DNA from: Pseudoalteromonas aurantia
GTDB taxonomy: Bacteria > Pseudomonadota > Gammaproteobacteria > Enterobacterales > Alteromonadaceae
Direction of reading: 5' to 3'
Assembly (NCBI RefSeq): GCF_005886875.1
Contig: NZ_PNBY01000020.1
Coordinates: 41,756-105,755, forward strand
DNA length: 64,000 nt
The notes under the pieces are model-generated. The model worked only from the letters and a program-made list of their open reading frames with translations. It made no database searches and had not been told where the DNA came from. Below, piece after piece: positions 63,971-64,000 of the stretch. A program made the translations under genes and the position numbers. Each line of letters starts with the position of its first letter. Position 1 is the first letter of the stretch.

Positions 63971-64000
63971 AATTTAACAGGACATATATGGACACTCCCG
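63971..64000. repeat. 30-bp direct repeat, copy 2 (runs to the window edge)
   Basis: Matches 63913-63942 at 29 of 30 positions. The repeat may continue past the right edge, so this could be the start of a longer array or an element end. Confidence 0.8.

Noticed and set aside
63913..64000. CRISPR array at the right edge
   Set aside because: Only two repeat units are visible and no cas genes are in the window; recorded as a repeat instead.

Overview
The window reads as a chromosomal segment of a marine gammaproteobacterium of the Alteromonadales, most likely Pseudoalteromonas. This is inferred from moderate-to-low GC, the trpEGD(CF)BA operon with yciI/yciB/rnm/yciO/scpAB/rluB/yciK/sohB around it, and the many secreted peptidases, TonB receptors and Pla-1/cef-type lipases typical of that group. 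No rRNA or tRNA gene and no CRISPR array was recognised.

Layout. 1-7571: a type I restriction-modification locus (hsdM cut by the left edge, hsdS, an unrecognised helical-repeat protein, hsdR). 7697-15626: a TqsA-like exporter, a PhoP/PhoQ-like two-component operon with a PepSY protein, yciI, a sodium-dependent (NSS) transporter and a secreted S9 peptidase. 15676-22969: an accessory-looking AT-rich block. On the minus strand it holds a giant Lon-like/STAND NTPase/TPR membrane protein, a divergent sigma-70-like protein and a small unknown; divergently transcribed is a secreted S8 subtilase with a chitin-binding-like tail. I regard this as the best candidate for an undescribed system. 23285-25343: cold-shock protein, CPBP membrane protease, yciB and an HU protein.

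25351-32214 is a complete tryptophan operon on the minus strand. Its leader is remarkable: two separate Trp-rich leader peptides (each with three consecutive Trp codons), each followed by its own U-tailed terminator hairpin, lie in tandem between a good sigma-70 promoter and trpE. 32327-40620 carries rnm, yciO, scpA, scpB, rluB, yciK, a lipoprotein lipase and sohB. 40681-42766 is an ABC exporter operon with a PH-domain protein. Then follow an M2 peptidase lipoprotein, fadE, a small lipoprotein, an RND efflux pair, and a 1385-residue hybrid sensor kinase near a large TonB-dependent receptor.

61262-63325 looks like a short array of integron gene cassettes without an integrase (two attC-like sites between three small orphan genes). 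It is followed at 63423-64000 by a truncated REP-type (Y1/HUH) transposase bracketed by two 79-bp direct repeats, and by a 30-bp repeat at the right edge. Coordinates, starts and motif positions were worked out by eye. Family names rest on motif recognition, not on database searches.
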